Positions 1 through 12,249 of a stretch of DNA of 64,000 nucleotides are shown here, piece after piece. Position 1 is the first letter of the stretch, and the number at the start of each line of letters is the position of its first letter. The notes beneath the pieces were generated by a model. It worked only from the letters and a program-made list of their open reading frames with translations. It was not told where the DNA came from and did no database searches. The position numbers and the translations under genes were made by a program. Location: positions 24,475,876 through 24,539,875 of the forward strand of contig NC_092567.1 of NCBI RefSeq assembly GCF_037975245.1. The letters run 5' to 3'. Source of the DNA: Apostichopus japonicus. Its lineage: Eukaryota > Echinodermata > Holothuroidea > Aspidochirotida > Stichopodidae.

Positions 1-41
1 TACGTAATCACCGTACTCTCAATACAAACATAAAAACACAG

Positions 42-351
42 CCGATTCACATAGAGATTACAGTAACCACTTTAAATCTAAAGTTTTGTATACCACAGTA
101 AATACTGGATCGTGCTGACAAATCTGATAAATCGGTAGTATGTGCTATTAAGTTTTCAGTAAGAACTGAGGATAATTGTAATTCCAACAAATCCCAAACA
201 ACTGGATTTGTTGGAATTACACATATCCTCGGTTCTTACTGTAATCCTAATATATAGCACATGCTACCGAATTATAGCACGATCCAGTTTTTACTTTGGT
301 ACAAAACGTAAGATTTACTGCAGTAGTAACTGGGTTCTCTATGTGTATCGG
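42..351. repeat. 310-bp foldback (long inverted-repeat) element
   Basis: Two arms of about 150 bp face each other around a 9-base centre at 195-203. The outer ends are CCGATTCACATAGAG at 42 and the complement of CCGATACACATAGAG ending at 351. The inner ends carry TAATTCCAACAAATCC and its complement. Matching blocks between the arms include ACTGGATCGTGCT, CGGTAG-ATGTGCTAT, and CAGTAAGAAC-GAGGAT, interrupted by small indels. The arms stop abruptly at both outer ends, as expected for a discrete foldback/MITE-like unit. No open frame lies inside and no clear target-site duplication flanks it, so the superfamily is unknown. Confidence 0.8.
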
Positions 352-3070
352 GTGAAGAAAAGTACAACTTGGATATAAACGAAAATTCATTTACTGGGTG
401 GATAGTCGTTAAAAGCTACCATCATGTAGCGTAAGACTATTCGCTATACTGACATACATATATATATATATATATGGTAGTTAGTTGTATTTACAATATT
501 GTGCCCTTCAGTCGTTTACGCGCTAGTCACATTGTCTGCACCTGCTTCCTACGGATCCGTATCGATCAACTCACTGCCTTGGCCTTGTCGCTCTCTTTAT
601 TTTAATACAACTCTTATTTCCGATTCGGCAGTGAGATATACCGCCACCATTATTTCTTCTCATTGTTGCCCTAGGTGTAATTTAAATCATACATATTCTA
701 AGGCGCAGATCATTTGCAGCCTGTTTTTTATTCGTATTTTTTCTCTCTCTTTTTAGTTCGTTTCTTCTTCTTATTCTTCTCTTTCTGATTCTCCTAGATT
801 TTTTTTGTCGGGGGGGGGGGGGTGGGGGGCTTCTTGTTTCTGGATTCTTCATTTTCCAATTTCCTTTGTTTTTGATGATTAAGATATAAAAAAGAGCGTA
901 ATGAATTAATTCAAAAGTGCCAATAACTCTGTAGTATTTTACATATTCGCCATGGAATAAATAGTAAGGACACAAATAAGCGATCAAGTTCGTAATCTTT
1001 AGAAAATGCCGTTACGTCCACAGCAATAAAATAAACCGGTGAAAAAAATAAAACGAAATGGCAGAAAGAGAGAAAAGAAAAAATGGAAATATATCTATAA
1101 CGAAAATAATTGCTTTTACTGCAGAAGGCGTATAAGGAACACATATATTATATGTATTCTGAAATAAAGTTCACTTTTGACTGCCTAAAAATTGTATATT
1201 ACATTACAACCTGACGCATTAATAGTAGAACCCCTGTGACAAATCTTGCGTGGTACAGGTAGGACCCTTGCAATGTCATCTGCGAATTAATCAGGTCACA
1301 CATCCGGAGACTATGCATGCTAAGTTCTTCAATACCGCCCTAATGACCTTTCAGTATAAACATTTTATATTGTACTTTTTTATATTTATTTTGGGTTTGG
1401 TGTGATCATGTTTGTAATACAATTTTCAGAATTCGTACTTTTACTGCGATAAAAAGCGAAGGAAAAAACCGACTTGTCTAACATTTATGTCACTCATCAA
1501 TGAAACAGGCATAAACAGACCATTATGACGTCATAACAGATATGAATATTCATGGCTTCATTTTGCCTTTCATTTAGTGATATTGTATATGATCACACGA
1601 CGCCGATGCATTCGACATTATTAATATTTCTATTTATAAGGTAGATAGTACTATAGCACTGTCAATATGTGTAAGCATTACTCGGAGAAAAAAGTGCACA
1701 AAATATAAAATGAAATAAAAATGGAAAAAAAACTTACATGAAATCAAATTAAGTCTTGTCACAAAATATACGTTTCTGCATGGCGTACATTCATTATAAG
1801 AAATAAATAAACAACAAAAAGAAGAAGAAGGATTGAAAGGAGAAGAGTTACCCCCGATTTGGAAAGGACATTCATGTTTTCAATTTTCTTGGCAATTTGA
1901 ACTATTTAGCAAGCGATCTTTTAATTTCTTCAGCTTTCATCTTTTACCGACACCAAGTACTTTTAAAGAAATCGCCTTCGGTTGTTTTTTTAACACCAAC
2001 TAAAACATTCTAACAAAAGAAAGCATTAAGTGGTTCTCAAAAGAACCGCGCGAAATTTCGACAAATCTTTGTTTCCACAGTGAATCGTCTGAAAACTTTC
2101 CAAGCAGTCAAATTTGTTTGCTCAAAGTCGAAAGCTCTAACTGAAAAACATAAGTCGATATTGAGACAAGGCAGGGCCGAGTCCGCATAGTCTGTTCGGA
2201 ATCTAAAACCAAATATTTACTGCCAAAATATTTGAAACCCCCCCTCCCTCTTTTTTTTTTCTTTTTAGCTCTTTGCACTTTGCTTTTCTTGTAAAACGAA
2301 AAAGCTTCATTAAACAAGTGAAATTATTTGTCAATTTTCCCGCCTATATTTATTACTCAGACAGAAGAATCTTTTAAGCGCTGCATGTCTTGTTTATATT
2401 TTGTGTTTTTTCTTAAGTAAAATTGGCGCGCTCTCTCGCCTCTTTCATTCTGTTGATAGAGAGAGAGAGAGAGTCTATATAAGGAAGAATAAAACCTAAC
2501 GAACGGATCAAAACCTCTCACGGGAATCCATCTAATGCTCTTAACCGTTCCGTGTCAGGAAAAAAACTAAATGTACAACTTTTGGCTCGAGTGTTATTAA
2601 TTTATTTCTATGTCGAAAATTGATGAATTTCTTTTCATTAGAACTGGATTTGATTATTCTTCTTCTTCTTCTTATTCGTCTTCTTCTTAATCTTATTCAT
2701 TTAATGAAAAAGAGGATGCTTTATATTTAAGTCACTGCACACAACAGTTTGTTGTCAATGTGATATGTAATTTATAGGAAGAAAATAATGAATTTCTCCA
2801 CAATTTCACTTTGTCATTTTAAATGAGGTCTTATTTTGTACGAAAAGAAAGGAAAGAGAATATGTTTTGTTGTTTGTTTGTTTGTTTACACTACGCCTTA
2901 CTTTGGAGAAGAAAAAAAAGGTAAAATGCAGCGAAATCCTGAAGGATAACTGATCAAGATATATTTTCTTTATTACTATTCTTTTAATTACGCAAACACA
3001 GTTAAACCATTGGTGGTATTAGGGGACATTCTATTTGGTTAAACTTCCGTATCTAATCTAGCACACGTAC
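352..3070. other. Non-coding AT-rich stretch
   Basis: No gene is supported. It holds a (TA)10 run at 456-475, a G run near 811-828, a GA run at 2458-2474, a TTC/TTA-rich patch near 2655-2690, and a CRE-type octamer TGACGTCA at 1526-1533. The short open frames here are of chance length and have low-complexity translations. Confidence 0.7.
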
Positions 3071-3224
3071 TCTGTTGTTTGTGTCAGACGGTTGTAGCAA
3101 TTGGGGAATATGGTTGAGAGGGTGGTTGGGGGAGGGGGGGGGGACACACACCGTTTTTAGACTTTCTTCGCACGAAAAAGTCGTATACACTGATTGGCAA
3201 TTAAATGTACACTTTTGTTATGTA

Positions 3225-3420
3225 AATGTAGTTAAATGTATGGAAATTATAGCACCGATTTGAATATACAATCCCCCCCCCCCCTTTGCCAAATTCAGAT
3301 TTCTTAAAAGGGGACTAGTGAACACCCCTCCCCCTAGATTGATCTCCAGGAAGGACATCAACCAATATTTTTGACCCCACATCCCAACCCCCACCTCACC
3401 CCCTCCCCAAAAAAGATATA
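3225..3420. repeat. Low-copy interspersed repeat, copy 1
   Basis: This segment resembles 14055-14225. Both carry GTTAAA-TATGGAAATTATAG, then a C-rich block, then a block ATTTCTTAA-GGGG and a second C-rich tail with AACACCCC. The family is not recognised and has no coding capacity. The C runs (C12 near 3273-3284) may be mis-sized in the assembly. Confidence 0.5.
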
Positions 3421-3424
3421 TCAC

Positions 3425-5285
3425 ACGTAAAAATTTAACTTAAATTACTGAAGAGAATTATAATTTGGAATAAATCTTGACCTATGTGCCTATTGCTATG
3501 TTAAAAAGAAAATTATGACTTTATATAAATTTAATTTATTCTTTAATCTTGAGATATTTGGATTATATTCCTGTTCTTATCCGGTTGGCGGCGTATGTCC
3601 GCGAATGTCCGCTTATGTCACGTCCCCAAGAGTATACACAATTTAATTAGGTTTTAACGTACACCTAAGCGTTAATACTTGTTGTATACTGTAGCTGCTT
3701 GTTACAAAGATTTATACAAAGTATTATACTTTTTTTTTATTGTTTCTTTATTGTTGTTGAAGTATAGAACTGAGTTCCCATAAAACAATTTTTGCAAAAA
3801 TTAAATCTTCATCTCTTTCTTTAGAAGTTAAATGGATAGAATGCCCCCCCCCCCTCCCACCCCACCCCTCTTTAAGGTATGATCGAAGTTCACGCACGAC
3901 TGGAAGGTATTGGTCGGACAATTCAACAAGGGAATTGCAGAGAACATGTTATCTAAGCCGCATCGAAAAACTGAGGTTTAGCTTGTAAATGGTTATCGAT
4001 TCAAATGGAGCTCTTTTTGTTGTTGTATCATTCAAACTTGACAATCTCTCTCCATAAAGTCACAATCTTTCTTATTTTTGTTTTAGGGAAACACAAAGAG
4101 CAAACGTAACCAGTTTTATCAAACAAACGAGAAAAGTCAACAAAATGATAGCACATTTTTTTTTTAATTTTAAGGTAAGGATTTTAATGAATAAATTTAT
4201 AACTGTATTGACAATTCCCTTTATTCTAAGCTAACTGCTCTGTACAATAACGCAAAGTACATTGTAATGAATCCTGCAATAAGACCTATATTAAGAATAC
4301 GTCTGTTTAAAAACTCATTTGTAAATAGAGCTGCCCTTTCTTTTGTTAATCCAATTTGGAGTATTGGAGTCTTTGTTTTAACCTTAATTTCTTACACTTG
4401 CTTTTTCTACTCACTTTGACCTTACTTTGATATATGCCTCCGTTTTTATTTACTTCTATAAATTTGAGTTATTCTAAACTTTCAATTTAGAAATTGTTTG
4501 AAATTTATATGGGAATAAACTGAAAGATTTAAATCAAATTGCGATAAAATCATTTTGAACTGAAAGTAATCTAATTGCTAAGGCCTCTGAAAAGCGACGT
4601 ATACAACTATAACTTAGAAAACAAATATCAAAGCATCACTCGACTTTGAATATTCATCTATAACTATATCAACCAATGAAATTGTTATAAATCGAAAATA
4701 AATTTAAATCAATCCATATACAAACAATAAATTACGATAAATTATAACAACGGTTTTGGGATTTAATATTTTACATTTTAACCAGAGAAAACCTTAAAAT
4801 ATTTTTCTTTCTTTTCATTATGTACAGTCAGTTATGTACCTTTATAATCTCTGAAATATAAATGGACAAATAAATCCTGGGAACAAACTTGTTTCTTTTA
4901 AGCCCGCTAAAATGGCAAGAAATTAAGAATGAAAAAAATAAGACAAATATTTCAAAAGTTTGCAATGGAACAAACAGATAAAATAAACCTATACAGTACC
5001 ACAGTACAAGGCCATGTAAGACTTGGTATTTCCTGAATTGGCTGTATATGCATAATATAACGGATGTGTAACTAATGATAGAAGCCACCCACCCTCTGGT
5101 TGTATCCACAAACACCTAAAAGTTAGATGTAAGGACACAAGTATAAAGATATAAATATAGATTATAAATATTGCAAGGATTGATCGAAATGAAAAAAAAA
5201 GTTGCAGACAAATAGAAAATATACGACTATAAACATCTTACTGATTCTCATGTGAGTCTTATTATGCGAGGAAGACTCCTACATG
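3425..5285. other. Non-coding AT-rich stretch
   Basis: No gene, RNA or mobile element is recognised. Simple-sequence content only: a C run near 3843-3852 and A/T homopolymers. Confidence 0.65.
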
Positions 5286-5287
5286 AT

Positions 5288-5460
5288 TCAGGGGTGGAGG
5301 GTTAGGGGTGGAGTGGGGGGGGTCTGAGGGTCCTCCTCCAGTAAAGAAATAACATTTTAAGACGTGCAATGTTGCATTCTGAGGCATATTTGGACTATAA
5401 ATTAGGTCTTTAATTAGGACCAATGGCAACGTGCTAATAACTTACTTTTGACATTATGTG
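5288..5460. repeat. Interspersed repeat family D, copy 1
   Basis: A G-rich start is followed by CCTCC-CCAGTAAA and then TTCTGAGGCATATTTGGACT and ATAAATTAGG. The same order of blocks appears at 7980-8110 (CACATTTGGACTATAAATTAGG) and 35695-35880 (ATTCTGAGGCATATTAGGGT). A weaker relative, GTGCTAATAAC followed by TTTTGTGAG, is at 30905-30940. Non-coding; element class not recognised. Confidence 0.55.
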
Positions 5461-5464
5461 AGAA

Positions 5465-6800
5465 GTTGAAAAAGGGAAGATGCAAAGATGAGGCTACTGG
5501 AACCAAAAGTTCACAAGAAAGTGAGGGCGCTAATGTCTTTCTTCACATGTGTCCAAAGATGTTAAACTTACCTTTGTGAGGCATCTTTCTTGTTCAGTTC
5601 TGTAAAGCTCACTCCAAATTGAAAGATGATGATGATATTAAAACGATCTGTTTGAGATGTGGACCATAAACCTTAAAATAAAATCAGAAAAAAAATGTAG
5701 TCATATCTTGCCCTTGAAAGGGAAGGAGAAAATCAACCAAAAAAATATATGAAATTATTTTCGAAAGGAAATTTGCCTACAACAAATTTTTGAATGAGTT
5801 GTCAGAGTATATAACTGCTCAGTATTATTATTATTATCGTTTTATTAATGTTATTATTATTAATATGAGATTATACCTTTGCAATTGATCTCTTTATAAT
5901 CTCGACACTAGACAAATATTATCGTTTTCTCCTGGACTTGCGCTAAGCCGTTTAATCTCTCGAGTGTTGCTGAAGACATATGATAAACTTGTGCTAAATC
6001 CTCTGTGTGGTGTTATTTCAGTGATTCGTACTACGAGGGCTTCCTGTGTGACTTCCTCTAGACAATTTCATTGAACAGTGACGTATTTGCGGGCATGCGC
6101 AATGCATAAACATGTTGTCACGTTGCCAGGAAATGTGGGCAATTTAGCAAAGTACTTTTTGCGAGATTTAAATGAGTTACTTCTCATAGTAAAAGGAAGC
6201 AACGATGAAACTAAATGATTGGTCTTCCTGTATTGTGTTTGTATTTTGTGTTTGTATTTTTTTTGTATTGTGTGTTTGTATTGATTTTATCCATGAATTC
6301 TGTTAGAAAGGTCACATGAACCGCTAGCTATATACTATACGTTAATATGAAATGCGGAACGGAAGGGTCAACCATGACTAGTCATACATAATTAAATTAT
6401 TTGTTCAATTTTATTTATTTGTTTAAATTTCCAATTTTTAACGTATTTTGCTTTATGTAGATTTTGTTTTTAAATTTTTTTCTGATTGATTCTGGTTGAA
6501 AAAGATTGGAGTGGTAAGAAATTTGATATGACGGGACAAACCACAGTAAATATATATCCTTTGGCATTTCAATTTTTTTTTTTCCAGTATTCAACTTTTT
6601 CCCTCAAAAACATAGCACGTTTTGAATAAGAATAGTTTTAAAAAAAAACAGCTTTTGAATTACAAACTTGACAGAAAAAGTAGAATTTTCATTAATCCAG
6701 AAATGAACACTCATTTATGGATAGTAGAACTTTTCAGGTTAGTTCACAAAAGTGTGTGTCTTTTTGACTAGGGAAAAGAAGACCACTTCCTCAACTGTAC
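5465..6800. other. Non-coding stretch
   Basis: Contains an (ATT)n patch at about 5823-5862 and a T/G-rich TTTGTATTGTG repeat at about 6229-6281. No gene is supported. Confidence 0.65.
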
Positions 6801-6856
6801 CCACATCCCCGTTGAGCCGCCCCTGTATGTAAGTATTAGATAATTCATACTTCTTT

Positions 6857-7036
6857 AAGAAAGAACCTGGGCACGAAAACCAAACAACCAAACGCGTGAC
6901 CCGCTCTCAACGCCCCCCCCCCCCCCTCCCCCTGCATCGGGAATGTGACTGTGTGATCATCGTCAAATGCGTATCACATTTCCCTTAGAAAGGGAACAGA
7001 TATTACACATGATCTTAGCCAAAAGACCGAGAAGTA
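6857..7036 (-). mobile_element. U2 snRNA-headed SINE-like element, copy B
   Basis: On the minus strand, bases 7033 down to 6995 read as the 5' end of U2 snRNA (TTCTCGGTCTTTTGGCTAAG then ATCATGTGTAATATCTGTT). The rest of U2 does not follow. Instead comes a body of about 135 bp with a small hairpin (CCCTTTCTAAGGG) and the blocks GACGATGATCACACAGTCAC, CCCGATGCA, GTTGAGAGCGG and GTTTGGTTTTCGTGCCCA. The same head-plus-body order occurs at 48512-48690, so this is a repeat family rather than a U2 gene. The U2 branch-site-pairing GTAGTA is changed to GTAATA here. A C14 tract interrupts the body at about 6912-6926. No Sm site of the AUUUUUG type is seen, so a working snRNA is unlikely. Confidence 0.8.
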
Positions 7037-7979
7037 GTGAAGTATTGACAGAGTGCAGAAATGTTATGAAGAGGGGATGCCGGGATGGTGGCGCTATTTC
7101 TTTGGACAGTAAACAATGACTTTACAAATATGTACTCTGAGATCGCGTACCGGGTAAATTTTTTGGGGAAAAACTTTTAGAATAAAGTACTTTACGGATG
7201 AAGGCTAAGAATAACCCAATCTTTGATCCGTTCTACGCACCGGTCTAGACTAGTGCGAATTGAATTTACAGCAATACAGGAAACAATTCGTGTAAACTAA
7301 TGACCATGGATGGTGAATTTACATAATCGTGAAACCAATCTGTTGGCAGACGTCACGTGGTTTTCCGATCAAAGGTAAGGTAGCCAGACATTTTGAAAGT
7401 ACTCTGAAGTTGTGTTAGTGGTATTTAATTAGCTATTGTTCTTGAACTTTGGAGAATTGTGTTGATCTGTTTCTATCATCACTGTAGGTACTCTCTCCGC
7501 CGAGGGGACCAGGTAAATGGAGGGGTTAAAAGTGAGATGAAGGGGACAGAAACAAACAAATGAAAGGGCCGAATTTGCATAACAAAGATGAAGAAAAGGG
7601 TCGTATGAATTTTGTATATATACACCACTTTGCGACTTCTCCTTTTTATTTATTTATTTGGAAACCAGTCAACCATGTAGAGAGATTAATTTGTATATAC
7701 AATGTATAGCTTTGAATATTTGGTGATAAAGATTGTAGCAAGTTTAAAATCTTTCTGATGGGTTTATGATGTTATAACGAGTATATTTTACTGAAATGGA
7801 TCGCAGTATGGCGTTTATATCATTTCATATTTGATTAGTTGAAGGGGAAGAATTCTGAAATTCACTCCGACTGGTTTAAGTTGCGGCATGAACTTTCACG
7901 GAAGGGTCCAAGGTGGATCAATGATTTATAAAAAAAAAAGAGTAGTTGTTATAGCCGTGGGGTCGTTCATAGATGGGTG

Positions 7980-8110
7980 TGTGAGGGGCCTTAGGGGCCT
8001 TCCCAGTAAACACAAATGAAAGCTGAGAAGTCACGTGGTGAATGCTGTGGCACATTTGGACTATAAATTAGGTATACGGTCTAAATGCAGGGTTGTGCTA
8101 AATAAAGACG
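7980..8110. repeat. Interspersed repeat family D, copy 2
   Basis: Carries CCTTCCCAGTAAACAC, ATGCTGTGGCACATTTGGAC and TATAAATTAGG in the same order as 5288-5460. It is followed by a G13 run at about 8116-8127. A 121-codon open frame covers the region (8035-8400), but it is built from this repeat plus a CA-repeat and is not taken as a gene. Confidence 0.5.
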
Positions 8111-8884
8111 GGAAGGGGGGGGGGGGTATATCGCCCATACCTCTGGATTTCTTTCTGGGGAACTCCTTGTCCCGGAAGAGTGTTCGTAAACAACCATGTC
8201 GACTGAAGGTTTTCCATAATGCTTATTTTGGATTAATTTACACAAGCACACACACACAGACTAATACACAAACGCACACACTAACTAACTCATGTAAATC
8301 CGGGGTTCTTTTTCTTCACTTTTCATTTGCAATTGTTTGCAATTGTTTCTTATCCTTTTTGACGACGGCTTATAAAGTACAAATCCCATGGACTGTTTAA
8401 GGTCAAGGATTATGTTTTCATTGGAGGTAGAGTTTGTTTTGTATAGGTTTACTGACTGGTCGCTCAAGCAGCGACTGTTTCCAAAAACCAACAAAGAATG
8501 TTTCCTGAATTTGGTTGGTGTTGGTCTAGAATACCAACTGTCTGTTCCTGTATGACTTATATGATTAATCGCAAATCACTGCTGACATAAAAATCAACCC
8601 AAATGCTTGAATGGGTTGTTAGAAACTATGCCAAGTTAATCAGGATGTCGACAAAGTCAAGATTCCCTTCTTTTTGCTTTTCTATTATTTTTACTATTAT
8701 TATTATATTTTTTCTTCTTCTTCTTCTTTTGGTCACTGACAGTGGCATTACTTTTTCAAAGTTCATCGCTAAAATATCAGACGTGTTGTACTCGAGTAAA
8801 ACTAGGATACATAAGTATGAATGTGAGTACAATTTTGTTTTGGTATCTGAATGCATACAATGCTTCAAGTACTTTAAGAACTTA

Positions 8885-9095
8885 AAGGGGACACTAAAAC
8901 CCAACCATTAATTTCAGCTTGTATATATGACAGAGTTCTTTACTGATGTACAACTCGCCTCAAACTGCAGCAAAGAAAAATCCAACATTTTGTTCCGTTT
9001 GGGAGCTATCCTAGTTTAAAAGTCTTGTCGGATGCTTTTCATTTTGGTAAAAATCTCTGACGTCTTATAATGCCACTAGGATCTGAGAACAGTTT
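8885..9095 (-). repeat. Interspersed repeat family A, tail, minus strand
   Basis: Read on the minus strand it contains CAGATCCTAGTGGCATTATA, GACGTCAGAGATTTTTACC, AAACTAGGATAGCTCCCAAA, CGGAACAA, and further on GTCATATATACAAGCTG-AA, ending in GGGTTTTAGTGTCCCC. The + strand copy at 10558-10745 has the same blocks in the same order. This copy is uninterrupted where the copy at 61190-61800 carries a hAT-like insertion. Confidence 0.7.
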
Positions 9096-9345
9096 GATTT
9101 ATCTTTTAATTTTTTTCTTCATATTTTCAAGGTAATACATTAACGTTGTTTCGTTGACATGGAAAACCGATGTCATCGTTAGGTTAATATCTTGGAGTCA
9201 GCATTTGCAACTCCAAGAAAAAAAAGCATAACAAACTGAAGCAAATGTGGCTCTATGATGTCATAATTCCAAAGTGACCCGAGCAGCCGAGGAGCCGAGT
9301 ACGAACATACCAGTCGATAGGGACGAATGCGAGTAAGGATCGAGT

Positions 9346-9351
<6 letters not shown>

Positions 9352-9436
<85 letters not shown>
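9352..9436. repeat. (TA)n microsatellite, 85 bp
   Basis: Pure alternating A/T. The stretch just before it (9275-9348) begins AGTGACCCGA and ends TCGAGTCACT, a near-perfect 10-bp inverted repeat. Open frames translating as repeated Tyr-Ile are artefacts of the dinucleotide run. Confidence 0.95.
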
Positions 9437-9438
<2 letters not shown>

Positions 9439-9794
9439 TATGCTAATTAGACGGCATGGCAGGAGAAACAAACCCAAGCCTCATAATATTTCAATCGTGC
9501 GATAGAGGAAAGAATGTCAAAGAGTTTCCCATGTGAGTGATAATATTTACAGGATTAATATTCCATCACACACCAGCCTGGCTAGAAAATTTAAATAAAA
9601 AGAAGCCATATTCGTTTAACCATGAACTGTTTTTATTAAAGAAAAAAAAAGAGAAGCAAACCCAATCCATCATCTTTGGTCTATTTGAAAGAAACAACTC
9701 TGATAAACGACTTCCCAGAACAGAGCAGGAGAATGTGTATGTTCTTTGGTAAATAACACAGTCTTTATACTGTAACATTATACAAATCAACCCG

Positions 9795-10085
9795 TAAGAC
9801 TTGAGTAAGTCTAAACATGACACGATCGAGTCACATGTGTTTGAACATTCACTAGATTTCTGGATTTCTTATGTTGATTCTGTTACTGAAATAGCGATGA
9901 AGTTTGCAAATGCTGGATCTAAATATAGCCCTAACATGCCTAGGAAAACAACCATTACACTAGAATTGGTTCCATTTGTCAATATATAGTTTACATTTAA
10001 CCTTGAAATTATATATAGAAAAAGTAAAGGACAGAGAAAGGTTGCACCACCTAATGGCATTATGACGTCACATACTTACTAAGGC
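9795..10085 (+). repeat. Interspersed repeat family A, diverged copy
   Basis: Starts with AGACTTGAGTAAGTCTAAAC, then ATGACACGATCGAGTCACATG. It ends with CTAATGGCATTATGACGTCA and CATACTTAC, matching the middle and start-of-tail blocks of the copy at 10165. It carries a TGACGTCA octamer at 10063-10070. Non-coding. Confidence 0.5.
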
Positions 10086-10164
10086 AACCTTTGACACGAC
10101 TCGTAAATACAGATATTTGTCACACGGTGACAAACACACATACTTTTCTATTGTTGAGTATAAC

Positions 10165-10745
10165 TTGAGCGTGCATCACAAAGCTAACCATCTTTTACCA
10201 ATCTGTGTAGTAGAAATAACGTTTACCAACAACTTCCCTAAATAGCTAAGAATAATCGTATGCAATTTGTGAAATATCACAGATTGAATGTTCCTTCACA
10301 TTCAAGGCGGCAGACTTGGTCAAGTCTAAATTAGATATCATCAAACAACTTTCTGTATTAGAGATGCATTTTACTGAATGTAAAATGTTGCAACTGTTGA
10401 TAAGATCAAGTGATGACATTAGTTTCAGGATCAAGAACTGTTAACATTAGATCTTGAAAACATGAAGACCCCCCCCATCCCCCCTCAAAAAAGAAAAAAA
10501 AGTAAAAAGTAAAAATAAAGTAAAACTAAATAAATAAATATATAAATAAATAAATAAAAGGTTTTAGATCCCAGTGGCACAAAATGACATCAGAGTTTTA
10601 CAAAATGACAGCTCTGCGTCGCGACTTTAAACTTGGATAGCTCCCAAACGGAGCAAGTTTATTTAGTTATTGAGGGAGTTGTTCTTCACAAAAGATCTCT
10701 CTCATACGTACAACTAAAGATGATGATTTTAGGTGTGCCATATGT
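10165..10745 (+). repeat. Interspersed repeat family A, fullest copy
   Basis: The head at 10165-10375 aligns with 59414-59675. Shared runs include CCAATCTGTGTAGTAGAAAT, AACGTTTACCAACAACTTCC, AGATTGAATGTTCCTTCACA and CAGACTTGGTCAAGTCTAAA. By eye the two heads are nearly the same, except for about 55 bp missing here before TCTGTATTAGAGATGCATTT. The tail at 10558-10745 (AGATCCCAGTGGCACAAAAT, GATAGCTCCCAAACGGAGCA, AACTAAAGATGATGATTTTA) matches 8885-9095 and 61190-61800. No open frame or terminal repeats are evident, so it is probably a non-autonomous element of unknown class. A C-rich run and an A-rich stretch (10470-10560) lie between head and tail. Confidence 0.7.
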
Positions 10746-10979
10746 TGTATATAGTCACACGCGCTGCTGAACATTGATTTTTTTTAAATGTTTGACAGCT
10801 GATCAAGTCACTTTTACTTTCACAGCTGTCTCTTTCTCTCAACAACTCTCTCTCTTTCTGATTTTGTTTTTCTGTTTTGTTTTCCTCCGATTCAACTGTC
10901 CCCTTTTTTTCGAAGTTTCCGTAATAAAGCTTAATCTTTGTCCTCGGTCTTTTAATAGTTTACAAACCTACGACAACTA

Positions 10980-11090
10980 AAATTATTTAACACTGTTATA
11001 GTAATAATAGTAATAACAATAATAATATTAATAACATAATAATATTAATAACATAATAATAATATTACTAATAATAATAATAAAAAGAAA
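10980..11090. repeat. (AAT)n-type microsatellite
   Basis: Imperfect AAT/AATA array including a tandem copy of AATAATATTAATAACATA. The flanking sequence from 10750 to 12090 shows no supported gene. Confidence 0.85.
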
Positions 11091-12099
11091 ACATTAATAG
11101 CAATAAACAGATACCAACCGTTGGCAACAAAGAGCGTCTCCCTCAAGAGTTTAAAGAAATCTTCAGTTAACATTCAGTACAGGGACCGTTTCCGCGATAC
11201 TAATGTCTGCACTCCTAATAATTCCGGATTTTGAACAGTTGTCTGCTATCTTCAACATAGATACTAACAATACCTCAGCACGGTGTTCTATATAACAAGA
11301 TGCCGTATTTCGCTCTCTGCTGCTGCTGCTGCCCATTATCTGACAATTTTCCTAACATCACAATTAATGGAGCGATTTTTTGTCTGGGCATTTTCAGCCA
11401 TCCCTTTTCCCCTCTTTATTTTGATGCCTACTTTTCATCGTGAAATATTGATGCGTGGCCTACAGGGTTAGTCACAGACCCCGTCCGCGAAAACTTACGT
11501 TGCCCAGGGCAGCCGTTGAGATGCGCGGCCGTAAACCGCTAACAGTGACGTTTTGGTTTCTGCCAGAGTTTTAAAGAAGTATGTACGACCAAAAAAAAAA
11601 AGGGAAATATTACAGAAAAATTATTTCTGGTGTTGACAAACACGAATTCTATCGTCATCGGATCGTCCAGCATACTATACTTGTTTGTGGTTAAAGAAAT
11701 GTTAGATTCGGAATACAAATCGATACACAGGGCACAGATCATTACGGTACAGTGTGCATATGTGGTATAGTCACCAATACATATACACATTCAAATACAC
11801 GTATACAGGTCGGCTATTGCTATGATATATTAAGTTCATTTTTTGGCCGTACAAACGGAATCTCTGTGAAATGATCTGAACTTTAAACAATATTTCGTAT
11901 CAAAGATTAATGGTTTCACATGGATGGGAATCTGCTAAAGTCGTTCTCAACATGTGCTAACCTAATGTATTGATGTTTAAACTTTCTGTATTCTTGATTA
12001 CAGTACTGCGTTATTTATGTTAACCCCCTCCCCCACCCCCAAATGGTGAAAGTTAACTCTTTGTAAGTGTCCAGGATAATGCACATTTGATATGCAAAT

Positions 12100-12245
12100 T
12101 TGTCAGTGTGCATCTATGACATCACAAACACACATACTGGTTTGCTTTCAGTATATATTGATGGCACAAATCTTGTCAACTTAAAATATTGTTATCTCGA
12201 AAATGATACATATAGGAATTGAATGCAAATTATACCAAATGCTTG
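12100..12245 (+). repeat. Interspersed repeat family B, copy 1
   Basis: Blocks GTGCATCTATGACATCACA, CTGGTTTGCTT, TTATCTCGAAAATGATAC and GGAATTGAATGCAAATTATA recur at 24650-24790 (GTACATCTGTGACGTCACAC, CTGTTTGCTTCAAGT, GACTTGAATGCAAATTTTAC). A shorter match lies at 28550-28615 (ATAACTCGAAATGCAAGGTA, GGAATTGCTTGCAAATTTTA). The ATGACRTCACA start resembles the tail start of family A, so A and B may be related. Non-coding. Confidence 0.5.
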
Positions 12246-12249
12246 CCAT

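Noticed and set aside
6807-6825. hAT-like right end (GAGCCGCCCCTG)
   Set aside because: Resembles a transposon end, but no partner terminal repeat or matching octamer was found on the left; 5288 was tried as partner and its flanks do not match.
7309-7374. Possible 22-codon exon ending in a GTAAGG donor
   Set aside because: The frame is short, its start context is weak, and the better upstream ATG hits a stop after six codons.
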